Assembly (NCBI RefSeq): GCF_900094945.1
Contig: NZ_FMAQ01000006.1
Span: 1 to 64,000, forward strand
Direction of reading: 5' to 3'
Source: Gilliamella bombicola
GTDB taxonomy: Bacteria; Pseudomonadota; Gammaproteobacteria; Enterobacterales; Orbaceae
DNA: 64,000 bases
A program made the position numbers and the translations under genes. This document shows positions 7,600 to 17,171 of the stretch, in pieces; position 1 is the first letter of the stretch; every line of letters begins with the position of its first letter. The notes below the pieces were generated by a model that ran no database searches, was not told where the DNA came from, and saw only the letters and a program-made list of their open reading frames with translations.

Positions 7600-9357
7600 A
7601 TGCGTTCAATTTATTGCGGTCAGTTAACGGCATCTCATATTAATCAAGAAGTAACATTGTGTGGGTGGGTCAATAAACGTCGAGATTTAGGCGGTATGAT
7701 TTTTATTGATATGCGCGATCGTGAAGGCATTGTTCAGGTGTTTTTCGACCCTGATTATCAACAAGCGTATCAACTTGCTGGTGAGTTACGTAATGAATTT
7801 TGTATTCAGATTAAAGGGAAAGTGAGAGCTCGACCTGAAGGTCAAATCAATAAAGAGATGGCAACTGGCGAGGTTGAAATTTTGGCCACTGAGCTGACTA
7901 TATTTAACCGTAGCGATGTTTTACCTCTTGATTTCAATCAAAATAATAGTGAAGAACAGCGTTTAAAATATCGTTATATCGATTTACGTCGCCCTGAAAT
8001 GGCAACGATTTTTAAAACTCGAGCCAAAATTACTGCGTTTGTTCGTTCATTTATGAACGAGCATGGTTTTTTAGATATTGAAACACCCATGTTAACCAAA
8101 GCAACACCAGAGGGAGCTCGAGACTATTTAGTACCAAGCCGAATTCATAAAGGTGAATTTTATGCCCTTCCACAATCACCACAGTTATTTAAGCAATTGC
8201 TGATGATGTCAGGATTTGATCGCTATTATCAAATTGTAAAATGTTTTCGAGATGAAGATTTGAGAGCTGATCGTCAACCTGAATTTACCCAAATCGATGT
8301 TGAAACGTCATTTATGACGGCCGAACAAGTGCGTGAGGTTATGGAACAAATGATTCGTGAACTTTGGTTGCATGTTAAAAATGTCGATTTAGGCCAGTTC
8401 CCTATCATGACTTTTGCTGAGGCGATGCGTCGTTTTGGTAGCGATAAACCTGATTTACGTAATCCGCTCGAAATTATTGACGTGGCTGATATTGTTAAAG
8501 ATGTTGATTTTAAAGTGTTTTCAACTCCAGCCAATGATCCTAAAGGTCGCGTAGCTTTACTTTGTGTACCAAATGGTGCCCAATTAACGCGTAAGCAGTT
8601 AGATGAATATACACAATTCATTTCAGTTTATGGTGCTAAAGGTATGGCATGGATTAAGGTTAATGAACGCCATAAAGGGCTAGAGGGCGTACAAAGTCCT
8701 GTAGCAAAATTCTTTAATGAATCACAAATGGAAGCCCTACTTAATCGAGCCAATGCTAAAGATGGCGATATTTTATTATTTGGTGCCGATAGTTATAAAG
8801 TTGTAAGTGATGCACTTGGCGCATTACGTTTAAAAGTTGGTAAGGACTTAAGCTTAACTGATGAAAGTAAATGGGCGGTACTTTGGGTTATTGATTTTCC
8901 TATGTTTGAAGAAACAGACGAAGGACTAAGTGCAATGCATCATCCATTTACCTCACCAAAAGATTATACACCAGAAGAGCTTATCAAAAACCCTGAAAAT
9001 GCCGTTGCGAATGCTTATGATATGGTTATAAATGGTTATGAAGTTGGGGGTGGATCGGTTCGTATTCATCGCAGTGAAATTCAGCAAGCAGTTTTTTCAA
9101 TTCTAGGTATTAATGAACACGAGCAACGTGAAAAATTCGGCTTTTTACTCGATGCATTAAAATACGGCACACCACCTCATGCAGGATTAGCATTTGGATT
9201 AGATAGACTAAGCATGTTATTAAGTGGAACAGATAATATCCGTGATGTGATAGCATTTCCTAAAACAACTGCGGCCGCATGTTTATTAACTGATGCGCCA
9301 AGTCCAGCAAATGCGGCTGCATTAACTGAATTGGGTATTGAAGTAAGTAAAAAATAG
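7600..9357 (+). CDS. aspS: Aspartate--tRNA ligase AspS
   Basis: 585 residues, the bacterial-type length. It charges tRNA-Asp in the cytoplasm. In order: an N-terminal OB-fold anticodon-binding domain (residues ~1-110, '[11 protein letters not shown]'), class II motif 1 around '[20 protein letters not shown]', motif 2 '[14 protein letters not shown]', the bacterial GAD insertion (~residues 285-420) and motif 3 'GLAFGLDRL'. The ATG at 7600 follows an AGGA ribosome site eight bases upstream. A TATAAT-like -10 lies near 7550. nudB follows after 9 bp, as a likely operon. Confidence 0.96.
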   Translation: MRSIYCGQLTASHINQEVTLCGWVNKRRDLGGMIFIDMRDREGIVQVFFDPDYQQAYQLAGELRNEFCIQIKGKVRARPEGQINKEMATGEVEILATELTIFNRSDVLPLDFNQNNSEEQRLKYRYIDLRRPEMATIFKTRAKITAFVRSFMNEHGFLDIETPMLTKATPEGARDYLVPSRIHKGEFYALPQSPQLFKQLLMMSGFDRYYQIVKCFRDEDLRADRQPEFTQIDVETSFMTAEQVREVMEQMIRELWLHVKNVDLGQFPIMTFAEAMRRFGSDKPDLRNPLEIIDVADIVKDVDFKVFSTPANDPKGRVALLCVPNGAQLTRKQLDEYTQFISVYGAKGMAWIKVNERHKGLEGVQSPVAKFFNESQMEALLNRANAKDGDILLFGADSYKVVSDALGALRLKVGKDLSLTDESKWAVLWVIDFPMFEETDEGLSAMHHPFTSPKDYTPEELIKNPENAVANAYDMVINGYEVGGGSVRIHRSEIQQAVFSILGINEHEQREKFGFLLDALKYGTPPHAGLAFGLDRLSMLLSGTDNIRDVIAFPKTTAAACLLTDAPSPANAAALTELGIEVSKK

Positions 9358-9366
9358 CGATATTTA

Positions 9367-9816
9367 ATGCAAAAATTCAAAAATCCTGAATCTGTTCTGG
9401 TGGTGATTTTCTGCCAGACAACAAATCGTTGTCTTATGTTGCAGCGTAAGGATGACCCTTGTTTTTGGCAATCAGTTACAGGTAGCATGGAAGCTAATGA
9501 ATCGCCATTAGATACTGCGATTCGTGAAGTCTTTGAAGAAACCGGCATTGATATTATAGGGCAAAATCTTAAGTTAATAGATGCAAAGCATACCGTTGAG
9601 TTTGAGATTTTTCCTCAATTTAGACATAGATATGCGCCAGAAGTTAATATAAATAAAGAACATTGGTTTTATCTACCTCTTATTAATGAGATAACACCTG
9701 TGCTTACTGAACATTTAGCTTATCAATGGCTAACGATTGATGAGGCTACTAGTCTTACTGTATCGCCAAATAACAGTGAGGCTATTGTTAAAATTCATAG
9801 TTTGATTAAATCTTAA
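9367..9816 (+). CDS. nudB: Dihydroneopterin triphosphate diphosphatase NudB
   Basis: 149 residues, as in E. coli. It removes pyrophosphate from dihydroneopterin triphosphate, an early folate step. The Nudix box is complete (GS..E....DTAIREVFEETGID, near residues 38-60). NudB-specific blocks 'LMLQRKDDPCFWQSVTGS', 'TVEFEIFPQFRHRYAP' and 'TEHLAYQWL' match the family closely. It follows aspS by 9 bp; the aspS-nudB linkage also occurs in enterobacteria. Confidence 0.93.
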   Translation: MQKFKNPESVLVVIFCQTTNRCLMLQRKDDPCFWQSVTGSMEANESPLDTAIREVFEETGIDIIGQNLKLIDAKHTVEFEIFPQFRHRYAPEVNINKEHWFYLPLINEITPVLTEHLAYQWLTIDEATSLTVSPNNSEAIVKIHSLIKS

Positions 9817-9830
9817 TTAAGAGGTCGAAA

Positions 9831-10247
9831 ATGAAATTGAGTCTATCTGCTCTTGTGTTGTCCTTTTTATGTTTTTTTGTACCCATCAGTCATGCGGAAA
9901 TAAGTATAAAAAAGTGCCAACCCAATCAAAGTGATTATATTATTTTTGATGAATATGACGCTAAAATCGCTGAGAATATCATTGATTACAAATTACATGA
10001 CCAACCTGAAAAGCGTGAAAATAGTATTATTCAGATATTTGCTAATGAAAATAGTGATGATCGTAATGACTGGATCGCCTCGTTCCGATTCGATGATGAA
10101 TCTGAACAATATTTATTTTATCAAGTTGATCAGGATGAATTTATTGAAATTGACAAAAAACAGTTTGAAACCCTATTACCTAAAATTGTTGCATGTAATC
10201 AAAATAAGCAAGTACCTATTTACAGTGAAAACTTTGATGCTGACTAA
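9831..10247 (+). CDS. Hypothetical secreted protein
   Basis: 138 residues that I cannot place in a family. Residues 1-22 form a clear Sec signal peptide ending in 'SHAEIS' with a probable cut after SHA. The mature part is acidic, rich in Asp, Glu, Asn and Gln, and has two cysteines (CQPN near the start, VACNQ near the end) that could form one disulfide in the periplasm. It starts 14 bp after nudB with a GAGG ribosome site and is probably cotranscribed with aspS-nudB. Confidence 0.7.
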   Translation: MKLSLSALVLSFLCFFVPISHAEISIKKCQPNQSDYIIFDEYDAKIAENIIDYKLHDQPEKRENSIIQIFANENSDDRNDWIASFRFDDESEQYLFYQVDQDEFIEIDKKQFETLLPKIVACNQNKQVPIYSENFDAD

Positions 10248-10336
10248 TTCAATTGCATGATAGTTTTTCATCAAGGATTAAAAGACCTTTAGATTTTGTT
10301 AACTCAAGATGAGTCAGTAACAGGGAGTAATAATAC

Positions 10337-11800
10337 ATGCATTTTTCAAATTTTAGAGATTTTTTAGATTATCTTGAGCAGCAAGGCGAATTAAAACGAA
10401 TTACTTTTCCTGTTAATCCTTATCTTGAAATGACCGAAATTGCTGATCGCGTATTACGCAGTGAAGGTCCTGCCTTATTATTTGAAAAACCGATTGGTTA
10501 TGATATGCCTGTTTTATGTAATCTGTTTGGTACCGCCAAACGTGTTGCGATGGGTATGGGGCGTGAAGATACTTCAGCTTTGCGTGAAATCGGTGAGTTA
10601 TTAGCATTTTTGCGTGAACCCGAACCACCCAAAGGCATACGGCAATTTTTTAATGTATTACCTAAATATAAACAAGTGCTTAATATGCCTGTTAAACATC
10701 GTTCATCAGCCCTCTGCCAAGAGGTGATTTTTAAGGATGATGAAGTGGATTTGACGCGTTTACCTATTATGCATTGCTGGCCCGATGATGTGGCACCGCT
10801 GTTATCTTGGGGACTGACTATTACTAAAGGTCCTTATAAAGATCGGAAAAATTTAGGTATTTATCGCTTGCAGCTTTTAGGTAAAAATAAATTAATTATG
10901 CGCTGGCTTTCACATCGTGGTGGGGCGCTTGATTTTGCCGAGTGGCAACAAGCAAATCCTAACCAAAAATTCCCTGTTAGCGTTGTGATTGGTGCTGATC
11001 CTGCAACCATTTTAGGTGCAGTGACACCCGTGCCAGACACTTTATCCGAATATGCTTTTTCTGGATTATTACGCGGTAGTCGAACCGAAGTGGTGAAATC
11101 GTTATCAAACGATTTAGAGGTTCCAGCTAGTGCAGAAATCGTGCTTGAAGGTTATATTGATCCTAATGAGTTAGCATCAGAAGGTCCGTATGGTGATCAC
11201 ACCGGTTATTATAATGAAGTTGAGCAATTTGCCGTATTTACCGTGACACATTTAACTCGTCGTAAAGATGCGATTTATCATTCAACCTATACCGGTAGAC
11301 CTCCAGATGAACCTGCGGTAATGGGGCTTGCGTTGAATGAGGTCTTTATACCAATTTTACAAAAACAATTTCCTGAAATTGTTGATTTTTATTTACCTCC
11401 CGAAGGATGTTCATATCGTATTGCGATTGTGACAATTAAAAAACAGTATCCAGGCCACGCTAAACGCGTCATGATGGGGGTTTGGTCTTATCTAAGGCAA
11501 TTTATGTATACAAAATTTGTGATTGTCTGTGATGATGATATTAATGCCCGTGACTGGAAAGATGTTATGTGGGCTATTTCGACACGTATGGATCCACAGC
11601 GTGATACTACTTTTATTGATAATACACCTATCGACTATTTAGATTTTGCTTCGCCGGTTTCTGGATTGGGTTCTAAAATGGGGTTGGATGCGACGAATAA
11701 ATGGCCGGGTGAAACCAATCGCGAGTGGGGAAAAATTATCAAGAAAGATCCTAAAGTTGTTGCTCGAATTGATGAAATTTGGGATGAACTTGGTTTATAA
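10337..11800 (+). CDS. ubiD: 4-hydroxy-3-polyprenylbenzoate decarboxylase UbiD
   Basis: 487 residues. UbiD decarboxylates the prenylated hydroxybenzoate intermediate of ubiquinone synthesis using prenylated FMN made by UbiX, which is not in this window. Family blocks are present: '[15 protein letters not shown]' at the start, '[13 protein letters not shown]', '[12 protein letters not shown]', '[11 protein letters not shown]' (the Glu/Arg/Asp catalytic region), '[12 protein letters not shown]' and '[11 protein letters not shown]' near the end. An intact UbiD implies that quinone synthesis is retained, which bears on the odd respiratory genes further along. A GGGAG ribosome site precedes the ATG. 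Confidence 0.94.
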   Translation: MHFSNFRDFLDYLEQQGELKRITFPVNPYLEMTEIADRVLRSEGPALLFEKPIGYDMPVLCNLFGTAKRVAMGMGREDTSALREIGELLAFLREPEPPKGIRQFFNVLPKYKQVLNMPVKHRSSALCQEVIFKDDEVDLTRLPIMHCWPDDVAPLLSWGLTITKGPYKDRKNLGIYRLQLLGKNKLIMRWLSHRGGALDFAEWQQANPNQKFPVSVVIGADPATILGAVTPVPDTLSEYAFSGLLRGSRTEVVKSLSNDLEVPASAEIVLEGYIDPNELASEGPYGDHTGYYNEVEQFAVFTVTHLTRRKDAIYHSTYTGRPPDEPAVMGLALNEVFIPILQKQFPEIVDFYLPPEGCSYRIAIVTIKKQYPGHAKRVMMGVWSYLRQFMYTKFVIVCDDDINARDWKDVMWAISTRMDPQRDTTFIDNTPIDYLDFASPVSGLGSKMGLDATNKWPGETNREWGKIIKKDPKVVARIDEIWDELGL

Positions 11801-11954
11801 TTTAATATATTATGTTGTTTATTAAAGGGAAAATAAACTCATATAGCTTGATATTAAAAAATATAATTTCAAAATGAATAAGTATTAAACAAAAACTATT
11901 CCCTTTGGTCGCATTTATGTATAATTATTATTAATATCATTATAATTAAAAAAT

Positions 11955-13019
11955 ATGAAAAAAAATCAAATTTTATTAGTACTATTATTATCCATTTCTT
12001 GTTGTGCAATGGCTACAAATTATAAGGTGCAATCAAGCGATGCCCAATTAAAGCTTAAAGAGTCAGAGTCGTTGCTCCCTTCTTTGCGTTTGTCTGCAGA
12101 AAAAGGAAACGCAGAAGCTCAGTACTCATTAGGTGGTATTTATAAACAAGGATTGGGGGTTGAAGCTAGTGATGTGCGTGCTTTTTTTTGGTACAAAAAA
12201 GCAGCCGAACAAGGACTTGCCAAAGCACAAAATAATTTAGGGTTTATGTATCAAAGTGGTCTAGGTACTGAGCGTAATTTAAATGAAGCGTTTAAATATT
12301 TTAAATTAGCTGCAGCTCAAAATTATGCGTTGGCTAAATATAATTTAGCTTTAATGTATAAAGAAGGTGACGGTATAGGAAAAAACACATTAGCTGCGAT
12401 TGATTATTTTTCACAAGCAGGTGATGAGGGTATTTATGATGCTTATTTAAATCTCGGTATTATGTATTTTTTTGGTGATGGAGTAACAAAAGATCGCATG
12501 ATAGCGGCTGATTGGTTTAGTAAAGCTGCGAAAGATAATATTCCAGAAGCGCAATATTATTTAGGGCTAATGTCAGAAAATGGTGATGGTTTAACCCAAG
12601 ATTATGTCGCTGCTAACTATTTTTATACACAAGCGGCAGAACGAGGGTATGTGCTAGCTATGTATAATTTAGCTATTATGTATGCAACCGGAACGGGAAC
12701 TAAACCAGACAATACACAAGCTGCATATTGGTTTACTAAAGCTGCTGAAGCGGGTAATGCCGATGCTCAATATAATATTGGTGTGATGTACGATGTAGGC
12801 GGTGGTGTTGATAAAGATGAGAAAAAAGCCGTTGAATGGTATCTAAAAGCTGCAGAGCAAGGCAGTGTAGATGCTCAATATAATTTAGGTGTTAAATATC
12901 TGGAAGGTGAAGGTATTGATAAAGATCAAGAGCGTGCTATCTATTGGTTCACTAAAGCTAGCGAACAAGGCGATCAAGATGCTAAAGCTTATTTAGAACA
13001 GTTATTACCTAAGAAATAA
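11955..13019 (+). CDS. Exported Sel1-repeat protein
   Basis: 354 residues. An N-terminal signal peptide (about residues 1-20, MKKNQILLVLL...CCAMA) is followed by eight or nine tandem ~36-residue Sel1-type repeats from residue ~50 to the end. Each repeat carries the pattern A..[QK]Y.LG.MY..G.G...D...A..W..KAA..G. Such solenoids act as protein-interaction scaffolds; bacterial exported examples often affect envelope or host interaction. No partner is evident. It is preceded by a long AT-rich gap and followed by a terminator, so it is probably monocistronic. Confidence 0.85.
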   Translation: MKKNQILLVLLLSISCCAMATNYKVQSSDAQLKLKESESLLPSLRLSAEKGNAEAQYSLGGIYKQGLGVEASDVRAFFWYKKAAEQGLAKAQNNLGFMYQSGLGTERNLNEAFKYFKLAAAQNYALAKYNLALMYKEGDGIGKNTLAAIDYFSQAGDEGIYDAYLNLGIMYFFGDGVTKDRMIAADWFSKAAKDNIPEAQYYLGLMSENGDGLTQDYVAANYFYTQAAERGYVLAMYNLAIMYATGTGTKPDNTQAAYWFTKAAEAGNADAQYNIGVMYDVGGGVDKDEKKAVEWYLKAAEQGSVDAQYNLGVKYLEGEGIDKDQERAIYWFTKASEQGDQDAKAYLEQLLPKK

Positions 13020-13048
13020 AAAAGCATTGTGCTTTTTAGATTGTTGAC

Positions 13049-13082
13049 AAACCTCGATATCATTCGGGGTTTATTTTTTTAT
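13049..13082 (+). terminator. Rho-independent terminator after the Sel1-repeat gene
   Basis: AAACCTCG pairs with CGGGGTTT (one G-T pair) across an ATATCATT loop and is followed by ATTTTTTTATT. A smaller AAAGC/GCTTTTT stem lies just upstream at 13020-13039. Confidence 0.7.
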
Positions 13083-13140
13083 TGGGATGCTACCCAAAAT
13101 ACTTAAAAATATGCTATCGGCTAACATACATTATTAAATG

Positions 13141-13200
13141 ATTTTTATAAAAATAAAAACTTCAATAAAATCAATATGTTTTCTGACCGTTTTTTTATTG
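13141..13200 (-). repeat. Dispersed AT-rich motif, copy C, in the intergenic region
   Basis: The reverse complement reads ACGGTCAGAAAACATATTGA then TTTTATTGAAGTTTTTATTT, matching the copies at 1762 and 2711. It lies in the 358-bp gap between the Sel1-repeat gene and the 3' end of ppc. The rest of this gap holds no convincing gene. It ends in the palindrome at 13321. Confidence 0.5.
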
Positions 13201-13320
13201 AAAATAAGATCGGTTCTTGTTCGGTCGAGGGAACTTATCTTTGATGTAGTTGGACTTAGAACATTTGAGTTTTTTCGGCATTGAGTAATAACTTTGGCTA
13301 TTTTATACACCAAGGAGATC

Positions 13321-13348
13321 AAAGAACTCGTTAGAAAACGAGTTCTTT
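13321..13348. repeat. Perfect 12-bp inverted repeat between convergent genes
   Basis: AAAGAACTCGTT and its exact complement flank an AGAA loop. It lies 30 bp beyond the ppc stop. Neither side has a proper T-tract, so it is a weak terminator candidate for ppc and could instead be a remnant of a dispersed repeat. Confidence 0.5.
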
Positions 13349-13377
13349 GTTAACAGCAGAAAAAGTATTGAGTTTTT

Positions 13378-16023
13378 TTATCCTGAGTTTCGCATACCAG
13401 CTGCAATTCCAGAAATAGTAATCATTAACCCCTGTTCTACTATAATATTTTCGTTATCGCTGTATTTTCGTGAACGACTTAATAACTCAGCCTGTAATAA
13501 ATTTAATGGTTCAATATAAGTATTACGCAAAGCTACCGACTGTGCTATCCACGGTAAATCAGCCATTAAGCTAATATCATCGGTAACAGTTAGCACGGTA
13601 TTGATATCTTGGGTTAACAAACTTCTTAGTTCTTCACCTAATGGCCATAGTGCAGGATCGACTAAACGTTGCTCGTAATATTCGTGAATATTCGGTGCGG
13701 CTTTGGCATAGACCATTTCAAGCATACCTAATCGAGCATTAAAAAAAGGCCAATTGTGATACATCTCTTTAAGGAGATTTTGTTTACCCTCTTCAATAGC
13801 TACTCTAAGTGCACTACCGGCACCAAGCCAAGATGGCACCATTAAACGGTTTTGTGTCCAAGCAAAAATCCATGGGATAGCACGTAAACTTTCAATACCA
13901 CCGCCAGTACGGCGTTTTTGAGGTCTGGAACCAAGTGGTAATCTACCTAATTCCGCCTCTGGCGTTACTGCTCTAAAATAATCAACAAATTCAGCTCGTT
14001 CTCGTACATAACTGCGATAGCAATTGCACGAAATTTCAGACATTTCATCCATGATATTGCGCCATTCTTGTTTAGGGGCTGGCGGTGGCAATAAGTTGGC
14101 TTGTAAAATCGCTGATGTATACAGCATTAAACTGCTGAGCGCAACTTCTGGTAGGCCAAGTTTAAAACGGATCATTTCACCTTGTTCGGTAACTCTAAGT
14201 CCGCCTTTTAATGAACCAGGTGGTTGTGAAAGCAGGGCCGCATGCGCTGGTGCTCCACCTCGACCTATTGAACCACCTCGCCCATGGAATAGCACTAAGT
14301 TAGTATCATATTTTTCAAATAAGCTAACTAATTCTTCTTGCGATCGATATTGTGCCCAAGATGCTGCGAGTGTCCCTGCATCTTTAGCTGAGTCGGAGTA
14401 GCCTATCATCACCATTTGCTTACCTTGAATTTTGTCGCGATACCAAGGAATATCCAGCAGTTTTTGCATCACCGATTTTGCGTTATTTAAATCTTCTAAT
14501 GTCTCAAATAACGGTGCAACTGGAATATATTTTTGGCAATCAACAATTTTCAATAATAAGTAAACGGCTAATATATCAGAAGGGGCTTTAGCCATCGATA
14601 TTACGTAGGAGGCAATCGATTCTTCGCCAGCTTTTTTGATAACACGACAGGTATCTAAAACTTCTTGAACCATTTGATCTGGTTGCCAGTTATAAGGCAA
14701 TAATGGTCGATTAGATTGTAATTCAGTTAATAAAAACGCTTGTTTTTCTTGCTCTGTCCATTTTGCATAGCTACCTAAATTAAGCTCTTTGGTTAATGCA
14801 TCAAGCGCTTCAGTGTGCATAGAGCTGTCTTGGCGAATGTCTAATCGGACTAATTGTAAACCAAAACTTTTTATGCGTCGTAAAGTATCAAGTAATGGAC
14901 CATGGGCTATAGTTGACATACCATGATCAATTAATGACTCATAACAGGTATAAAGTGGCATCCATAGCTGTTCATTTTTAATTAAAATATCACTGGGTGG
15001 TAATACTCGTTCATTATTCAGCAAAGCTTCAATATAATTGTGAGTGTTAATCAAACGTGTTCGTAACTGTTTCATTACAGCTCGATAGGGCTCGGAAACA
15101 GTTTTGTTTTTTTCATCTAATAGATCAATAACTGAATCACTACATTCTGTCATTGAAAGCTCACGTACTAGTATTTGAATATCGGCTAAAAATAACTCGA
15201 TTGCCTTTAATCTCGCTTGTAGCATGACCTTTTCGGTCACTTTAGCTGTCACATTTGGATTACCATCACGATCTCCGCCCATCCATGAGGTAAATTTAAT
15301 AGGCACATGATCAACTGGTAATTGCTCATCAAAGGCATCGACTAACTGGTCATTAAGTTCACGCAAAAATAGCGGCACACCTTCCCATAAGCTATCTTCA
15401 ATGACCGAAAATCCCCATTTAGCTTCATCAATGGGGGTAGGGCGTTTTTTGCGGATTTCATCGGTATACCATGCCTGACAAACTAACTGTTTTAAGCGAC
15501 GCATAATTCTTTCTATTTCATAGTCGGCTAAATCATCATGATCCAGTTGAGATAAACAGTTATTAATAGCCGTATAAGTATTTATCATGGTTCGGCGATT
15601 AATTTCGGTCGGGTGTGCAGTTAGCACCAATTCAATCGATAACTCATTAATCGCTTCTGTAATAGTTTGATTTGAAAAATTGAGATTTTTAAGTGTACTA
15701 AATAATTCAGTCATTTTTTTGGGGCTACTAGATGCTTCTCCATGGGGAGAAATACCATAATATTCAGCAGCCGTATTGACTAAATTTAAAAACTGATTAA
15801 ATGCTCGTGCAACATGTAATAAATCATCATCATTAAGGTTCTCAATTAATTTGAGTAGCTCATTATGTGCTTGAGTGTTTCCTTGTTGAGCTGATTTTGA
15901 TAGATTTCTTATTTTTTCAACTAAATCAAAGGTTTCATTGCCAGTGGCCCGTTTTATTGCATTGCCTAGTAAAGTGCCTAACATATTGACATTACTTCGC
16001 ATTGAAGAGTATTGGTTATTCAT
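13378..16023 (-). CDS. ppc: Phosphoenolpyruvate carboxylase Ppc
   Basis: 881 residues versus 883 in E. coli. It carboxylates PEP to oxaloacetate, the anaplerotic entry that matters where the TCA cycle is branched. Catalytic blocks are intact: '[13 protein letters not shown]' (catalytic His near residue 138), '[14 protein letters not shown]', '[12 protein letters not shown]', '[13 protein letters not shown]' and '[13 protein letters not shown]'. The C-terminus reads MRNSG where most homologues end in NTG, a conservative change. It is transcribed away from nuoJ; both start from the 16024-16375 gap. Confidence 0.96.
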   Translation of the reverse strand: MNNQYSSMRSNVNMLGTLLGNAIKRATGNETFDLVEKIRNLSKSAQQGNTQAHNELLKLIENLNDDDLLHVARAFNQFLNLVNTAAEYYGISPHGEASSSPKKMTELFSTLKNLNFSNQTITEAINELSIELVLTAHPTEINRRTMINTYTAINNCLSQLDHDDLADYEIERIMRRLKQLVCQAWYTDEIRKKRPTPIDEAKWGFSVIEDSLWEGVPLFLRELNDQLVDAFDEQLPVDHVPIKFTSWMGGDRDGNPNVTAKVTEKVMLQARLKAIELFLADIQILVRELSMTECSDSVIDLLDEKNKTVSEPYRAVMKQLRTRLINTHNYIEALLNNERVLPPSDILIKNEQLWMPLYTCYESLIDHGMSTIAHGPLLDTLRRIKSFGLQLVRLDIRQDSSMHTEALDALTKELNLGSYAKWTEQEKQAFLLTELQSNRPLLPYNWQPDQMVQEVLDTCRVIKKAGEESIASYVISMAKAPSDILAVYLLLKIVDCQKYIPVAPLFETLEDLNNAKSVMQKLLDIPWYRDKIQGKQMVMIGYSDSAKDAGTLAASWAQYRSQEELVSLFEKYDTNLVLFHGRGGSIGRGGAPAHAALLSQPPGSLKGGLRVTEQGEMIRFKLGLPEVALSSLMLYTSAILQANLLPPPAPKQEWRNIMDEMSEISCNCYRSYVRERAEFVDYFRAVTPEAELGRLPLGSRPQKRRTGGGIESLRAIPWIFAWTQNRLMVPSWLGAGSALRVAIEEGKQNLLKEMYHNWPFFNARLGMLEMVYAKAAPNIHEYYEQRLVDPALWPLGEELRSLLTQDINTVLTVTDDISLMADLPWIAQSVALRNTYIEPLNLLQAELLSRSRKYSDNENIIVEQGLMITISGIAAGMRNSG

Positions 16024-16375
16024 GATTCTCTCATCTTAGATTTTATTATGCCTAAGCACCTTTAAGCTGCATGACCCAAATGACAAATTAATGGGATAGG
16101 TATAATGATTGGTTAATGTGCTTAATTTATATACTTTATAACAATTTCGCTTTGAATTTAAATAATAAAATTTTATGGTTTTTATTTTTTTTAGTTGTTT
16201 TAATTATATTTACCATGAAAGATTAACAAATAAAAATTTCACATTTCATTATGACATACTCACCCAAATACGGTTTAATAAGCTTATTTTTCGATGAACA
16301 CTATGTTTGTAAACTGTATCTTGATATCATTTGGGTATATACTAACAGCATTATCAATACATATCGGATTATTTA
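16024..16375. promoter_or_regulatory. Divergent promoter region between ppc and nuoJ
   Basis: 352 bp of AT-rich DNA with no gene. It must contain promoters for ppc (leftward) and nuoJ (rightward). A TATACT hexamer at 16338-16343 is a possible -10 for nuoJ, but no well-spaced -35 could be matched. The gap matters because nuoA-I, which normally precede nuoJ, are absent here. Confidence 0.4.
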
Positions 16376-16867
16376 ATGATCGCTGTTTTTTATATCGCGT
16401 CGATTATTGCTGTTTTTGCCAGTATAAAAGTGATTAGTAGTTTAAGGATTGATAAAGCAATCTTATACCTTGTTATTTCTCTTTTTGCATCAGCGTTGAT
16501 ATTTATTCTACTTGATAACTATTTTTTTGCTGTTTTATATATCCTATTATTTATTGGTGGATCGGTAACTATTTTTTTACTTGTTGCTTCAATTTTGAAA
16601 ATTAGTGTGGATACTGTAGAGCATAACAAAAACGGTATTAGTCCAAAAATTTGGTTAGGACCGCTAATTTTAGCCTTTATTTTGCTTGTTGTTCTTATTT
16701 ATGGTGTAGTAAGTGTTAATTACTTAGAATTAAAGGAATCTCATGAATTAATGCATGAAATGTCCATATATGCCTACATTTTGATGGCTGAATTAGCCTT
16801 GTTTTTATTATTAGGTGCAGCCGTGATTTCGTATCATTTTATGCATCGGCTTATGTCGGAGAAATAA
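16376..16867 (+). CDS. nuoJ: Complex I membrane subunit NuoJ, divergent
   Basis: 163 residues with five membrane segments, resembling NuoJ in layout: opening 'FYIASIIAVFASIKVI', central 'KIWLGPLILAFILLVVLIYGVV', final 'AYILMAELALFLLLGAAV'. NuoJ helps link the quinone site to the proton-pumping arm of NADH:quinone oxidoreductase. The usually strongly conserved third helix (E. coli 'LEIIVYAGAIMVLF') reads 'LYILLFIGGSVTIF' here, losing its Glu and the YAGAI pi-bulge motif. It is the first gene of a nuoJKLMN unit; nuoK starts 1 bp after its stop. The frame is intact. Confidence 0.8.
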   Translation: MIAVFYIASIIAVFASIKVISSLRIDKAILYLVISLFASALIFILLDNYFFAVLYILLFIGGSVTIFLLVASILKISVDTVEHNKNGISPKIWLGPLILAFILLVVLIYGVVSVNYLELKESHELMHEMSIYAYILMAELALFLLLGAAVISYHFMHRLMSEK

Positions 16868-16868
16868 T

Positions 16869-17171
16869 ATGATTCCACTCATGTATTGTCTTATTTTTGC
16901 CTCTATTTTATTTGTGATTGGTTTATTAGGCGTAATGATTCGACGTAATTTTTATTTTTTATTACTTAGCCTGATTATTATGAATAATGGTGCAATAGTT
17001 GCATTGTTTGCAGCAAGTAGCTATTGGCAACAATCCGACGGACAAGTGCTTGCAATACTAGCGGTAATAACGACTTTTGCTGAAGTTTGTGTTGGCCTTG
17101 CGTTAATGATGAAACTATTTTATCGTCGAAAAATCTTTAATATTGATTCATTGAGTGAAATGAAAGGATGA
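16869..17171 (+). CDS. nuoK: Complex I membrane subunit NuoK, lacking Glu36
   Basis: 100 residues, exactly the E. coli length, alignable without gaps ('MIPLMYCLIFASILFVIGLLG', 'RRNFYF', 'SYWQQSDGQV', 'NIDSLSEMKG'). NuoK carries two membrane glutamates needed for proton transfer. Glu72 is kept ('FAEVCVGLAL'), but position 36 is Ile ('LSLIIMNNG' where E. coli has LGLEIM-type sequence). Loss of this Glu abolishes or strongly cuts pumping in known mutants. It overlaps nuoL by 4 bp, which implies translational coupling. Confidence 0.88.
   Translation: MIPLMYCLIFASILFVIGLLGVMIRRNFYFLLLSLIIMNNGAIVALFAASSYWQQSDGQVLAILAVITTFAEVCVGLALMMKLFYRRKIFNIDSLSEMKG

Noticed and set aside
13134-13322. 62-codon open frame on the minus strand between the Sel1 gene and ppc
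   Set aside because: It covers the dispersed AT-rich motif, has no recognisable ribosome site and the product is low-complexity.
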